In this document: positions 17,604-28,300 of the stretch, one piece after another | Numbering within the stretch: the stretch's first letter is position 1 | How the letters are laid out: every line of letters begins with the position of its first letter | Source of the DNA: BCD1 sp965230565 | GTDB taxonomy: Bacteria; Bacteroidota; Bacteroidia; Chitinophagales; Saprospiraceae | Assembly (NCBI GenBank): GCA_965230565.1 | Contig: CBDDLH010000009.1 | Location: forward strand, 1-64,000 | Direction: 5' to 3' | DNA: 64,000 nt | The notes under the pieces: generated by a model | The model's database searches: none | Told to the model about the DNA's origin: nothing | What the model saw: only the letters and a program-made list of their open reading frames with translations | Translations under genes and position numbers: made by a program

Positions 17604-17619
17604 TACGAAAGAAGTCGTA
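17604..17619. promoter_or_regulatory. BlaI-type operator 1 (imperfect)
   Basis: TACGA-N6-TCGTA inverted repeat (TACGAAAGAAGTCGTA). It is the first of three similar sites in the 100 bases upstream of the BlaI-family repressor gene. It differs from the other two only in the innermost base pair. Confidence 0.7.
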
Positions 17620-17626
17620 CTTATTG

Positions 17627-17658
17627 TTTGGTATTACGAATTGTTTCGTATAAGTTTG
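17627..17658 (+). promoter_or_regulatory. Bacteroidota-type promoter of the BlaI/M56 locus
   Basis: TTTG (17627-17630), a 20-base spacer, and TAAGTTTG (17651-17658) exactly match the Bacteroidota primary-sigma promoter TTTG-N17-23-TAnnTTTG. Operator 2 fills the spacer and operator 3 starts three bases downstream of the -7 box. Repressor binding would therefore block polymerase directly. Confidence 0.85.
17635..17650. promoter_or_regulatory. BlaI-type operator 2
   Basis: TACGAA-TTGT-TTCGTA is a perfect inverted repeat lying inside the spacer between the -33 and -7 boxes. Confidence 0.85.
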
Positions 17659-17660
17659 TC

Positions 17661-17676
17661 TACGAAATTATTCGTA
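17661..17676. promoter_or_regulatory. BlaI-type operator 3
   Basis: TACGAA-ATTA-TTCGTA is a perfect inverted repeat just downstream of the -7 box and 25 bases before the repressor start codon. It is spaced 26 bases from operator 2, start to start. Confidence 0.85.
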
Positions 17677-17701
17677 ATAATCAATCAGTAATTAACAATT
17701 G

Positions 17702-18085
17702 ATGAATAAATTACCAAAGCCAACCGAATCGGAATTAGCGATACTCCAGTTATTGTGGGAGAATGGCCCTTCTACTGTTCGGTTCATCAACGATAAGCTC
17801 AATGAATCGAAGGAAGTGGGCTATACCACTACATTAAAACTCATGCAAATCATGCATGAAAAAGGGCTCGCCAACCGGAATACGGATTCACGAACACATA
17901 TTTATTCAGCTGCTGTGGCAGAAGGGGAGACCCGAGGTCGTTTGCTCGATCAGTTTCTGGATAAGACCTTCCGTGGTTCTGCCATGGAGTTGGTGATGCA
18001 GGCCCTTGGTAACCACAATGCGTCCCAGGATGAATTGGACGAGATCAAGGCCCTGATTGCCAAAATTGAAGAAGGAAAACGGTAG
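17702..18085 (+). CDS. BlaI/MecI-family transcriptional repressor
   Basis: The 127-residue protein has the BlaI/MecI winged-helix start L-P-K-P-T-E-S-E-L-A-I-L-Q-L-L-W-E-N-G-P-S-T-V and the recognition part GYTTTLKLMQIMHEKGL. A C-terminal dimerisation helix follows. Members repress their own operon and are cleaved when a membrane M56 protease senses a signal. Here the M56 gene lies 150 bases downstream and three matching operators lie upstream, so auto-repression is strongly implied. ATG 17702 is used; a TTG directly before it is also in frame. No beta-lactamase gene is nearby, so the signal is probably not an antibiotic (inference). Confidence 0.93.
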   Translation: MNKLPKPTESELAILQLLWENGPSTVRFINDKLNESKEVGYTTTLKLMQIMHEKGLANRNTDSRTHIYSAAVAEGETRGRLLDQFLDKTFRGSAMELVMQALGNHNASQDELDEIKALIAKIEEGKR

Positions 18086-18110
18086 ACGACGAACCGAAGA
18101 CGGCGAACAA

Positions 18111-18160
18111 TTGACAGGTAGGATAAATACCTTGCGGTTAAACTTCCCAATACCTGTCAA
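18111..18160 (+). repeat. inverted repeat in the BlaI-M56 spacer
   Basis: TTGACAGGTA (18111-18120) and TACCTGTCAA (18151-18160) are exact reverse complements separated by 30 bases. In the transcript they could form a hairpin between the repressor and protease genes and set the ratio of the two products. The effect is inference. Confidence 0.55.
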
Positions 18161-18236
18161 GCTTTTGCGGAAAACTGGTAATACCCCAAGGAATTCAATT
18201 GAACTGAAATATTTAGAAGTAAAAAACCCGATAATA

Positions 18237-20333
18237 ATGAACCGACTTGTATCCGAAGAATTAATCAATGCCCTTGGCTGGACGGTTTTACATTCTCTCT
18301 GGCAGGCACTTCTCGTTGCATTGATCGTAGCGGGAGGCACCATTTTATTACAAAAACGTGGTGCGCAATGGCGTTATCGGTTAGCCAATGCAGGTCTGCT
18401 GGCTGTTGTATTGCTTGCGTGTTATACCTTTTTAAGAACTTATACTGGGATAGTCGAGGCTGAAATATTGGAAGTAGCTGGTGGCGATACTATTTTGGTT
18501 GCCCCGCTGGTGGAAAAAACTTCCTTCTGGCACATTTTTGAGACTTACTTTAACAATCATATGCCTCTTATCGTAGTCATTTGGTTTATGGGGATGGTCG
18601 TGTTTTTGTTGAGAATGCTTGGTGGACTGGCATATGTTGAATATTTGAAAAATCGCTTCACAAAGGAGCTGCCGAAGAACTGGCAGGGCCTGATGACGCA
18701 ATTATCCAATAAACTATCTTTAAAAAGGAAGGTACGGTTACTGGAATCTGCTTTGGTAACCGTACCCATGGTGGTTGGATGGGTCAAGCCGGTGATCCTT
18801 ATCCCGGTTGGGGCCGTCAATGGCCTTACCATGGAACAGGTAGAGGCAGTACTGGCCCATGAACTGGCCCACATTTCCAGAAATGATTTTATCTGGAACC
18901 TGTTACAGTCTCTTGTCGAGGTCATGTTTTATTTCAACCCGGCAGTCTGGTGGATTTCTGCAGTGATCAGGAATGAAAGGGAAAATTGTTGTGATGACAT
19001 AGCCCTTGAGCTTTGTGATGACCGACTGGCCTATGCAAAGGCTTTGGTGGAGATACAGGAACAGCACAAAAACAGGAAACCAGGTTTAGCCCTGGCTTTT
19101 TCAAGCAGACGCCGGCAATTGCTCAATCGCATCAGCAGGATTTTAAATCACCCGCAAAATAAATCTAAAATTATGGAAAAGTTTGTAATCACATCATTGC
19201 TCTTGCTCGCTGTTTTGGGTATATCCATGAGCGAGTACAGAGGTGCCGGGGACATTGAGCAGGACGAGGATCGCGCTCTTTTGGAATGGGTAACTGAGGC
19301 CGATAGCGGCGCGGACGTTCCTTTATGGAGTACTTCCGAGAAACATGCTCGCGACATCGTTGCGGTAGATACTTTGCCACAAGGCAAGAATCGCCTGATC
19401 GTTGAAAGAGATGATCAGAAGATGGAAGTGGAAATTGAAGATGGAAAGATCAAATCATTAAAGGTGGACGGGGAGAAAATCCCGCAGGAAGATTACGAAA
19501 AGTATGCTCATGAAGTAGAGGAATTATGGTCCATTGAACCGGAATCCGATAACAGCTTCTTTTGGGTTGCTCCATCAGAAGGCAACAAATTCCATTTTCG
19601 TTCTGAAGATGGCAATGCGTTTTTCTTTGACGATGACAATGTTTTCAGTATTGAGGTTCCTGAGTTTGAATTCGATAATCAATTCTTTTTTAAGAATGAG
19701 GATGGAAAGAATATCTTTGTTGTTCCTGAATACGACTTTGATTTTGAATTTCCCGAGAATTTTGGGGAAGAATACAAGGAGCAAATGGAGAAACTCAAAC
19801 TTCACCTGGAAGAATATGAATCTTTGAATGAAGAACAGATGAAAGAGCTTTTGGAAAGACAAAAACTCATCCAGGAAAAGTTAATGAACCAGTACCAGGA
19901 TCAGTCCAGACGAATGAAAGAGCACAGGATCATTATTGAAGAGCGGCAGCGTGATGCGGTCAGGGAAAGAAAACATGCCATTGAAAAAGCTCAAAGAGCG
20001 GAAAGGGATCTTCAGCGTGAAAGGTTCCAAAGAGACCGGGATAAAGTCATTTTAGGCAATGGTATTTATTTAAATGATGGTAATGATGTAGTGGTTTTTA
20101 GTCCTCGTGGGAAAAATAAAGGGGATGTCCTCGTCAATAAAATGATGGCCGATGGTTTGATTGCCAAAGATTCAGATGACTATAAAGTGGAACTTTCCGG
20201 TAAAAAGCTCAAAGTGAACGGAAAGAGACAACCAGATCATATTCACCAAAAATACCTCGAACTTTACGAGGCGCTTTCAGGCTTTGAGTTGGATGAAAAG
20301 AGCAAGGTTGTCATCAGACACAATGAGCGATAG
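18237..20333 (+). CDS. M56-family (BlaR1-like) membrane metalloprotease with a long coiled-coil C-terminus
   Basis: The 698-residue protein starts MNRLVSEELINALGWTVLHS; an in-frame upstream start at 18057 would overlap blaI and add an unlikely leader. Membrane helices lie near 22-38, 52-66, 108-128 and 220-243. The zinc motif HELAH (208-212), with a second ligand region NERENCCDD (246-254), is typical of M56/BlaR1 proteases. After a fourth helix (about 318-336) comes a region of about 360 residues with no penicillin-binding sensor. Instead it has an acidic, Phe-rich part, a strongly charged coiled coil (about 500-600) and two motifs of the form K-x-L-K-V-(D/N)-G-(E/K)-x. It likely cleaves the BlaI-type repressor on an envelope signal. 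Confidence 0.9.
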   Translation: MNRLVSEELINALGWTVLHSLWQALLVALIVAGGTILLQKRGAQWRYRLANAGLLAVVLLACYTFLRTYTGIVEAEILEVAGGDTILVAPLVEKTSFWHIFETYFNNHMPLIVVIWFMGMVVFLLRMLGGLAYVEYLKNRFTKELPKNWQGLMTQLSNKLSLKRKVRLLESALVTVPMVVGWVKPVILIPVGAVNGLTMEQVEAVLAHELAHISRNDFIWNLLQSLVEVMFYFNPAVWWISAVIRNERENCCDDIALELCDDRLAYAKALVEIQEQHKNRKPGLALAFSSRRRQLLNRISRILNHPQNKSKIMEKFVITSLLLLAVLGISMSEYRGAGDIEQDEDRALLEWVTEADSGADVPLWSTSEKHARDIVAVDTLPQGKNRLIVERDDQKMEVEIEDGKIKSLKVDGEKIPQEDYEKYAHEVEELWSIEPESDNSFFWVAPSEGNKFHFRSEDGNAFFFDDDNVFSIEVPEFEFDNQFFFKNEDGKNIFVVPEYDFDFEFPENFGEEYKEQMEKLKLHLEEYESLNEEQMKELLERQKLIQEKLMNQYQDQSRRMKEHRIIIEERQRDAVRERKHAIEKAQRAERDLQRERFQRDRDKVILGNGIYLNDGNDVVVFSPRGKNKGDVLVNKMMADGLIAKDSDDYKVELSGKKLKVNGKRQPDHIHQKYLELYEALSGFELDEKSKVVIRHNER

Positions 20334-20340
20334 GCTTGTC

Positions 20341-20374
20341 AGAAATACTATTTTTTTGGAAAAATAGTATTTCT
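20341..20374. repeat. AGAAATACT palindrome, copy 4
   Basis: AGAAATACTATTTTTTT, central GG, AAAAATAGTATTTCT, beginning eight bases after the M56 gene stop codon. The centre is GG, so it is in the opposite orientation to copies 1-3. Confidence 0.9.
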
Positions 20375-20511
20375 CTGCTAATAGTCTTAGTGTATTTGCG
20401 CTCCATCGCGCTCCTTGCGGTTAAACCTCATCCAAACCTCAACTATTGCCAACCAACGGAAACTAAATTAGAAATCACCCGACGATTTTTATAAAATAAA
20501 AAAGAATAGAT

Positions 20512-21543
20512 ATGCAAAAATTGAGATTCATCCTGCTGGCGCTTGCTGCCCTCTTTATGGTTAATGGCAGCCTTAATGCACAGGAAAAAGGTAAAAAGGA
20601 AAAAAAGAAAGTGGTCATTATTAAAGAGACCGTTGATGAAGATGGTAATGTGGTCAAAGAGAAGATCATCAAGGAAGGTGACGATGTCAAGGATGTTAAA
20701 TGGCATGTTAAAGATGGTGATGAGAAAGTGGTGATCATTAAAGAAGGAGATGGAGAGAAAAAGATTAAAGTGATCGTCGATGGCGAAGAGGATATTATTA
20801 ATATCAAAGAACTGGAACATGAACTGGAAAAATCCATTAGTGTGAATGTCGACGTGGATGAGAACGATGGCAAGAAGAATATGGTGATCAAAATAAAAGG
20901 AGCAGATGGCGAAGTGGAAACCATTAAGTGGCAGGGAGAAGAAGGTGAGATGCCGGATGAATTGTTGGAAGAACTAGGGGAGGAAGGTATTCACATCGAT
21001 ATACTACATGACGATCATGATGAAAATGTCTTTATACATTCCGATAAACCTTTTCTGGGAGTGGTAGGTGGAGAATCCGTAGAGGTTCTGCATGAATCCC
21101 ATGAAGAAGGAGAGGAAGTTGTGGAAAAAGTGGAGGAACTCGATGATCGTGGTGCATTGATCAGCGATATTGTTGAAGGCAGTGCAGCTGAAGAGGCCGG
21201 GCTGAAAGGTGGTGATATCATCACCAAGGTGGATGGTGAAGAGATCGGGGATTTTGGTGATCTGGCAGATGCACTTGGAAAGTATAAAATAGGAGATACG
21301 GTAAAGATCTCTTACCTAAGAGATAATAAGCCTATGGAAACTTCGGCAACCTTGAAAAAGCATACTGGAGCATTACATTTAGAGGGTGATGATTTGAAAT
21401 GGGTTGATGAGGATGAGGGGCATATTTATATCAGAAAGGCAGGAGAAAAAGGAAAGACCATAACTATAGAAGTGGAAGAAGAAGATGGTGTGAAAGAGAA
21501 AAAGATTATCATCAAGGAGAAAAAGAAAAATAAGGAAGAATAA
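20512..21543 (+). CDS. secreted acidic PDZ-domain protein
   Basis: The 343-residue protein has a signal peptide ending in LNAQ (residue 23). An unusually charged Lys/Glu/Asp-rich region with repeated V-V-I-I-K-E strands (about 30-170) follows. A PDZ domain lies near residues 208-285 (GALISDIVEGSAAEEAGLKGGDIITKVDG, split here only as motif parts: G-A-L-I-S-D-I and G-L-K-G-G-D-I-I), and the tail is lysine/glutamate-rich. There is no protease catalytic triad, so it probably binds C-terminal peptides in the periplasm. It lies 178 bases downstream of the M56 gene and has similar K-V-x-V-x-G-E-x strand repeats, so a joint role in envelope-stress sensing is plausible (inference). It has a strong terminator. 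Confidence 0.85.
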   Translation: MQKLRFILLALAALFMVNGSLNAQEKGKKEKKKVVIIKETVDEDGNVVKEKIIKEGDDVKDVKWHVKDGDEKVVIIKEGDGEKKIKVIVDGEEDIINIKELEHELEKSISVNVDVDENDGKKNMVIKIKGADGEVETIKWQGEEGEMPDELLEELGEEGIHIDILHDDHDENVFIHSDKPFLGVVGGESVEVLHESHEEGEEVVEKVEELDDRGALISDIVEGSAAEEAGLKGGDIITKVDGEEIGDFGDLADALGKYKIGDTVKISYLRDNKPMETSATLKKHTGALHLEGDDLKWVDEDEGHIYIRKAGEKGKTITIEVEEEDGVKEKKIIIKEKKKNKEE

Positions 21544-21563
21544 TCCTGGATTTCAGGAAATTT

Positions 21564-21603
21564 AAAAGTGCAGCACCGTGAATTCGGCGCTGCACTTTTT
21601 TTT
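21564..21603 (+). terminator. rho-independent terminator after the PDZ gene
   Basis: AAAAGTGCAGC (21564-21574) pairs with GCTGCACTTTT (21589-21599), extended by a CCG/CGG pair beyond one mismatch, and is followed by a T-run. Confidence 0.92.
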
Positions 21604-22314
21604 AATGTCATTAAAAGACAAAAAATACTCCGAATTATAATATATTTTTATTTAAAAAATGTCACAAATTTTCTTTCTTTTTAAGAGAATTTAAGGAAAA
21701 TTATATTTTTTGGCAGAATTGCTTTGTTTGTATTTTTACATTGATTAACAGTTATTAAAGCATTTTAATTGTTTGTTATTTGTTTGGTTTAGTTATATGT
21801 AGTATACTTAATTTTTTGATGTATAATTTTTTTTATTCTTTTTTATGTGTCACAAAAAACCGATAAAGTTTTATTTTTTGTTGTATTTATTAGACATCTG
21901 CTTTTTCTTTGCACCAGTTAATTAAAACTCCTTTCAAATTTTTAGAACAAACATCAACTCAATTAAGGAAATTCCTTTCTTGAAGTAGGTGCTACCCCCC
22001 TCCCCTTAACATTAGTTTTTATTCCTCTTTCAAAATTTCAATAAGGCAGTAATTACATAATTACGGGTTCACGTTTTTGCTGTGCCTGTAACAATCAAAA
22101 AATGGTTTGGGTCCATTTTGATTCCTGAAATGTTTTGCACGTTCCAGGACTGGTCATTTTATGTCCCAAACTAAAATAAACTTAATACTTCCTGATGGAG
22201 GACAAGGTGAAATCAAATTTACGAACATCCAATTCGGGCAAAGCGGTAACGCTTATGCCCTATATGTATTTCAGAATGAAACAAACACCACAACAATTTA
22301 CAAAAAGGCAGATT
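21604..22314 (+). other. long AT-rich leader upstream of the giant adhesin gene
   Basis: About 700 bases without a supported gene precede the adhesin. The first 300 are very AT-rich. A possible promoter (TTG at 21881-21883, 20 bases, TTTCTTTG at 21904-21911, one mismatch from TAnnTTTG) would give a leader of about 400 bases. The C-rich run CTACCCCCCTCCCC near 21990-22005 is unusual in this context. The coding frame is open back to 22195, but those codons do not resemble a signal peptide. Confidence 0.4.
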
Positions 22315-25300
22315 ATGAAAAAGGTTTACACTCCGGTTATCAATTTCCTCGGCAACCATGCTACTACCAGACAAGCCAATAGAATATTAAGTCTCATAGG
22401 ACTAATTCTTGCAGTAGCTATTACAACTCCTTTGCAAATAAATGCACAGGAAGCAGAGCAATCAAACTTTGCTCAAAAGCCGACTACCAGCAGTGAAGTG
22501 ACCAGTTGCGTCGCTCCTGTTATCAATACCATTTACATGACCCATGAAACAGATTGCGGTTCAAAGGATGGAAGTATTAATATCCAGATAATGGATTTGA
22601 GTACTATCCCTTCTGCATATTCCGTCAACCTGGAACATGGAGATAAAGGAATAACTACTTACTCCGGACTGGTGCCGGAGGACGGAGTAATAACCCTGGC
22701 CGATATAGCTACCGGAGTTTATGGTTCCTTTTCCGTGGTAAGGGAGATTGATGATTGTTCCTCTGAAATGTATGGAGAGGACCTGATGATCCGTCATGGG
22801 TGTGATGAAGAATTTGAGGCAAGGACAGGTTGCGGTTATGGGACAATTAATTATACCAACTGTTATTACGAAACCATTTCAATTGAACAATCTGATCTGG
22901 AACAAAACACTTATATTTTCACGAGAAACAGTTATTTAGGTTGTATTTCTTATGTAGACAGTGACTGTGATGTACAGCAGGGAGTGGAAGTTTTGTGTAT
23001 GAATTATAATCTAACGGAGCCGACTCCAAATCATGGTTATGATTATGGAGAAATAACTTTTGAAAAAATTGTGGGTGCTTCTGATTACGGTATTTCAGAT
23101 CTGACTGCAGAACGTATCAACTGGATCATGTGTAACGGATCTTCTTATGGATACAGTAAAGCACAGATGAACCAGGCGATCTGGAATTTTACCAATCCCG
23201 GTTATGGGTGCAATACCTTATGTGGTTTAGCCATTAGCAATGTTCCTTCAGTTCAGGGGGGAATCGCTGATCAGATGGTGTTTTTCAAGTCTTCCAATAA
23301 CTCGATCCAGCCTTTTGTGAAATTTGCCTGTTACGAGCCAAGTCTGCCAACCCCTCCTGACACCTATGTATTTGATTGTGATGATGGAAAAACCATTGAT
23401 CTTTATACAAGCGGTGCGAATTGTGCCAATGTTTTTGATTCTTATATTTCAGGAATTAATGATGACGGAAATGTCTATCAGGCTGTTGTTGAAGTGGTGT
23501 ACAAGAGCACATACCCTGGAAGCACCATTGAGGTTAATGTTGATGGTGTAAATTATTCCATAGGTGAAGTTACCTTAACGGGGACAAGTTCCAATGTATG
23601 GGCATACAGAGGATTGGTTGCCGGACCGGTGGATGAAGTGTACCACATTTCAGAAACAGGCCAGTGTGGTAACGGATCAGGATTGCAGTCATTGATTGTT
23701 TATGCTTTTAAAAATGTTTCGGAAAGCAGAGCATTAACAGCAACCTTCACCAGCCAGTCAGGATATTGTGATGAAGAATCTTTCACATTTCCAATTACTA
23801 CTGATATCGCCCCCAGAGACATTGAAGTGATTCTGCCTATTTCCGAGCTTACACCAGATGGGCGCCATATGGTCATCACGGCTACCGCAGGAGGCCAGTC
23901 GGCAAGTACTACCATATTGGGCCCTGACGCTACTTGTTGTGTAGCTTCTCCAAGTGTGACCATTACCAATGTTCCAGGTTGGGCGACATCAATTACCGTC
24001 ACTGTGAATACTCAGCCTTCCACAGACCCAAGTTCTCCCCAGAACTGTGGTCAGTCGTGGGTAATGGCCGGTTATGCTATTGTGGATGTGGATTGTGTAG
24101 ATTGTGTGGATCCTGTTGTTGTGGATGATCAGTATGACACTTGTGAGGATACCTCGGTATCCGGTAATGTGCTGAATAATGATTCCAACCTTTCTAACCA
24201 AACCATTACACTGACTTCCAGTCCTATGCATGGTTCTGTAACCATTAACAACGATGGTACTTTTACATACACACCTTTGAACAACTACTATGGTTCGGAT
24301 CAATTCCACTATACAGTATGTAATGAAGGGTTGGCATGTTGTGTTGAAGGAACCGTGAATATTACAGTTGACGAAGAACCAAATGTCGATGTGACGGTTC
24401 AGAATGCAACCTGTGGTGATGATAATGGTACCATTACATTTACTTTCCCGGATAACCCTAACAGAACAAGCATCGAATTCTCCATGGACGGAGGTAATTC
24501 TTATCCTTTGCAGAGTGCAGATAATGCAGGTTCCGCAAGTTTCGAAAATCTCGGTGCCGGAACTTATCATCTGTACGTAAGATGGGGTAATGAAGATTGT
24601 CCTGTGGATCTGGGTAATTATACCATTACCAATGAACTGGGCCCGGAAGTTTACATCACTTGTCCTTCAGATCCTTACGAAAGCCGTGGGGTATCCAACA
24701 GTGACCAGACTTGTGGATCCAATAATTATGGATTCTATTCCGGAAACCTGGTTAATAACTATACCGGTCAGAAACACTGGACGGTTCAAAATGCCACCTT
24801 CGTTGAAAATAATAACGGAAGTGCTGTTTTGCAAATGGAGGCCATTAACAACGCGGACCCTGACCTGGTATTCCAGATCGAGACCGTGTTCAGAGGAAGA
24901 ACATTCTCAACTCCAGCCGGAAGCCCTAAAGAAAATACCCAGTGCGTTGGCGATATTGACAACAGCGACTGGTATTATTATACAGCATTGAGCGGTACCC
25001 TTACCGGATCAGGTGACCTTGCCGGAGCGGTTGTGCAGTTTGTAGGTACAGGCGCTTCTTTCCAGGTGGGTACAGGAGCTAACCTCAATGATGCATCCGT
25101 TTTTGGAGCATCAGGCTGGCTGGCACTTGATATCGTTAGTCAACCATCTTCCGGTGCTTCCCTGGTTGGAGGATCAACCGGTGATTTTAATATTGACCTT
25201 TCAGGAAGTACGCTTGTAGGTCGTCCTGACCTTGGAGAGTGTCTGACCATTTGTGCAGGCGAAAGTGCTACCTTAATGGCCAATGCCAACGGCGGTACCG

Positions 25301-28300
25301 CACCTTTAACCTATTCATGGAGCAATGGCGATACCGGTGAAAATATTACCGTTTCACCTGCAACTACAACAACCTATTATGTGACTGTAACGGATGCCAA
25401 TGGATGTACCAGCGTGGATGAAGCAACGGTAACAGTTCATCCAACCCCAACCATTAGCGCAGATGCTACTCCGGCCCTTTGTGGTTTTGACGTAGGTACT
25501 GCTACAGCAAGTGCTGATGGCGGAACTGAGCCATATACATTCTCTTGGAGTAATGGATTGGGAGATGGAGAACAGCAAACAGGCCTCGCACCAGGTACAT
25601 ATCATGTGACCGTAACCGATGCAAATGGTTGTACTGCAACCACGTCTGTTACGGTATTAAATATTTTAGGGCCGGAAATTACCGCGTCCGCAGCTCCTGA
25701 GACCATTTGTTTAGGAGAAAGTAGTACATTAACTGCAGTTGGATCAGGAGGCACAGAACCATATACTTATACTTGGGATAATAATCTTGGTACAGGGAAT
25801 TCAAAAACTGTCAATCCAGTATCTACTACCACTTATGGTGTAACAGTAGAAGATGCTAATGGCTGTACAGCTTCCACAACAGTAACAGTGACTGTTCATC
25901 CGAATCCATCCGTGAGTATCAATAAAACAGATGCTACTTGTGGAGATGAAAACGGAACAGCTACAGCTAGTGGTTCCGGTGGAACAGCGCCATATTCCTA
26001 TACCTGGAGTGACGGTCTTGGAACGGGTGCTACAAAAACCGGATTGGCTCCGGGAACATATTCAGTTACCGTAGAAGATGCCAACGGTTGTACAGGTTCC
26101 AATAGCATTACAATAATTAATATAGCTGGTCCGGGCATTTCGGCCAGCGCCCAGCCGGAAGAAATTTGTGTTGGAGAGAGTTCCGTGATTTCTGCACTTG
26201 CAACAGGTGGAACAGCACCACATACCTACACATGGGATAATAACCTTGGTACAGGAGATACAAAAACTGTTAACCCAACATCTACTACTACTTACGGAGT
26301 AACCGTAGAAGATGCCAATGGATGCGAAGCTTCCACAACAGTAACGGTAACGGTTCATCCGAATCCGACCGTGAGTATCTCCAAAACAGATGCTACTTGT
26401 GGCGATAATAATGGTACTGCCACAGCGAGTGGTTCAGGAGGTACAGCGCCATATTCCTATACATGGAGTGATGGCCTCGGAACAGGAGCAAGCAAAACCG
26501 GCCTGGCTCCGGGAACTTACTCAGTAACCGTAGAAGATGCGAATGGTTGTACGGGTACAGGAAATATTACCATCAACAATATAGCTGGCCCTGGAATTTC
26601 TGCTAATGCAATGCCTGATGAAATTTGTTTAGGAGAAAGTTCTGTATTGACAGCAACGGCAACAGGTGGCACAGCACCATATACCTACACATGGGACCAC
26701 AACCTGGGAACGGGTGATTCAAAAATGGTGAGCCCGACATCTACTACCACTTACGGAGTAACCGTAGAAGATGCCAATGGATGTGAAGCTTCCACCACAG
26801 TAACGGTAACGGTTCATCCAAATCCAACCGTTTCAATTGTCAAAACAGATGCTACTTGTGGCGATAACAATGGTACAGTAACAGCAACTGCATCAGGCGG
26901 TACCGCGCCTTATACTTATGCATGGAACGGTGGCCTTGGAATGGGTGCCTCAAAAACAGGGGTTGCGCCAGGAACTTACACCGTTACAGTACATGATGCC
27001 AATGGTTGTTCTTCTATGGCGACGGTTACCGTTAATAATATCGGAGGCCCATCAGTAGATGCTGGGGACGATGTTGCTATTTGTTTAGGAGGAAATACAA
27101 CGCTTACGGCTACTCCTTCCGGAGGAACTCCTCCTTATAGTTATGTATGGAGTGGAGGAGCAAGTAATAATCAAAACGCATATGTTGGTCCTTCCTTTAC
27201 CACTACTTTCAGTGTTACGGTAACTGATGCCAATGGCTGTCAGGCTGTTGACGCAGTAACAGTAACTGTTAATCCAAACCCAACAGTGAGTATCTCCAAA
27301 ACAGATGCTACCTGTGGAGATGATAATGGAACGGCTACAGCGAGTGGATCCGGAGGTACGGCACCATATACCTATACATGGAGTGATGGTTTGGGTACCG
27401 GAGCGACCAAAACTGGTCTTGCACCGGGTACATATTCTGTAACGGTACAGGATGCAAATGGCTGTACGGGTACCAACAGTATTACGATAATAAATATTCC
27501 TGGTCCTGGTATTAGTGCAAGCGCAGCGCCACAAGAAATTTGCGTGGGAGAGAGTTCTGTGTTGACAGCAGTTGCGAATGGAGGTACAGCGCCATTTACC
27601 TATACCTGGGATCATAACCTTGGAACAGGAGATACAAAAACGGTTAACCCAACCTCTACGACTACTTATGGAGTCACTGTAGAGGATGCGAATGGTTGTG
27701 AAGCTTCCACAACAGTAACAGTAACGGTTCATCCAAACCCAACAGTGAGCATTACCAAAACAGATGCTACTTGTGGAGACGAAAACGGAACGGCAACCGC
27801 CAGTGGATCTGGTGGCACAGCGCCTTATTCCTATACCTGGAGTGATGGTCTTGGAACCGGCGCAACAAAAACCGGTCTGGCGCCAGGTACTTATACAGTT
27901 ACCGTAGAAGATGCCAACGGATGTACGGGTACAGGAAATATTACCATTAATAACATTGACGGACCTGGTATAACTGCCAGTGCAGCACCGGATGAAATTT
28001 GTGAAGGTTTCAGCTCTGTGCTTACCGCAGTTGCATCAGGTGGAACAGCACCATTTACCTACACATGGGATCACAACCTTGGTACAGGTGCTACAAAAAC
28101 AGTAACGCCTTCTCAGACCACGACTTATGGTGTGACCGTAGAAGACGCCAATGGCTGTGAAGCTTCTACTACTGTTACCGTTACCGTTAATCCGAATCCG
28201 GAAGTATCGGTTACAGCTACTCCGGATGAAATCTGCGTAGGTTTCAGCTCTGACCTTGTAGCTACTGTTAATGGAGGTACAGCACCTTTCTCATATAACT

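Noticed and set aside
18057..18236. Start of the M56 gene at 18057
   Set aside because: This would overlap the repressor gene and add a basic 60-residue leader. ATG 18237 begins directly at the first expected membrane region.
22161..22382. Overlapping 73-codon frame (MSQTKINLILPDGGQGEIKF...) at the start of the adhesin region
   Set aside because: It overlaps the adhesin signal-peptide frame, has no recognisable domain and stops soon after. It is most likely a chance frame in leader sequence, though its residue mix is protein-like.
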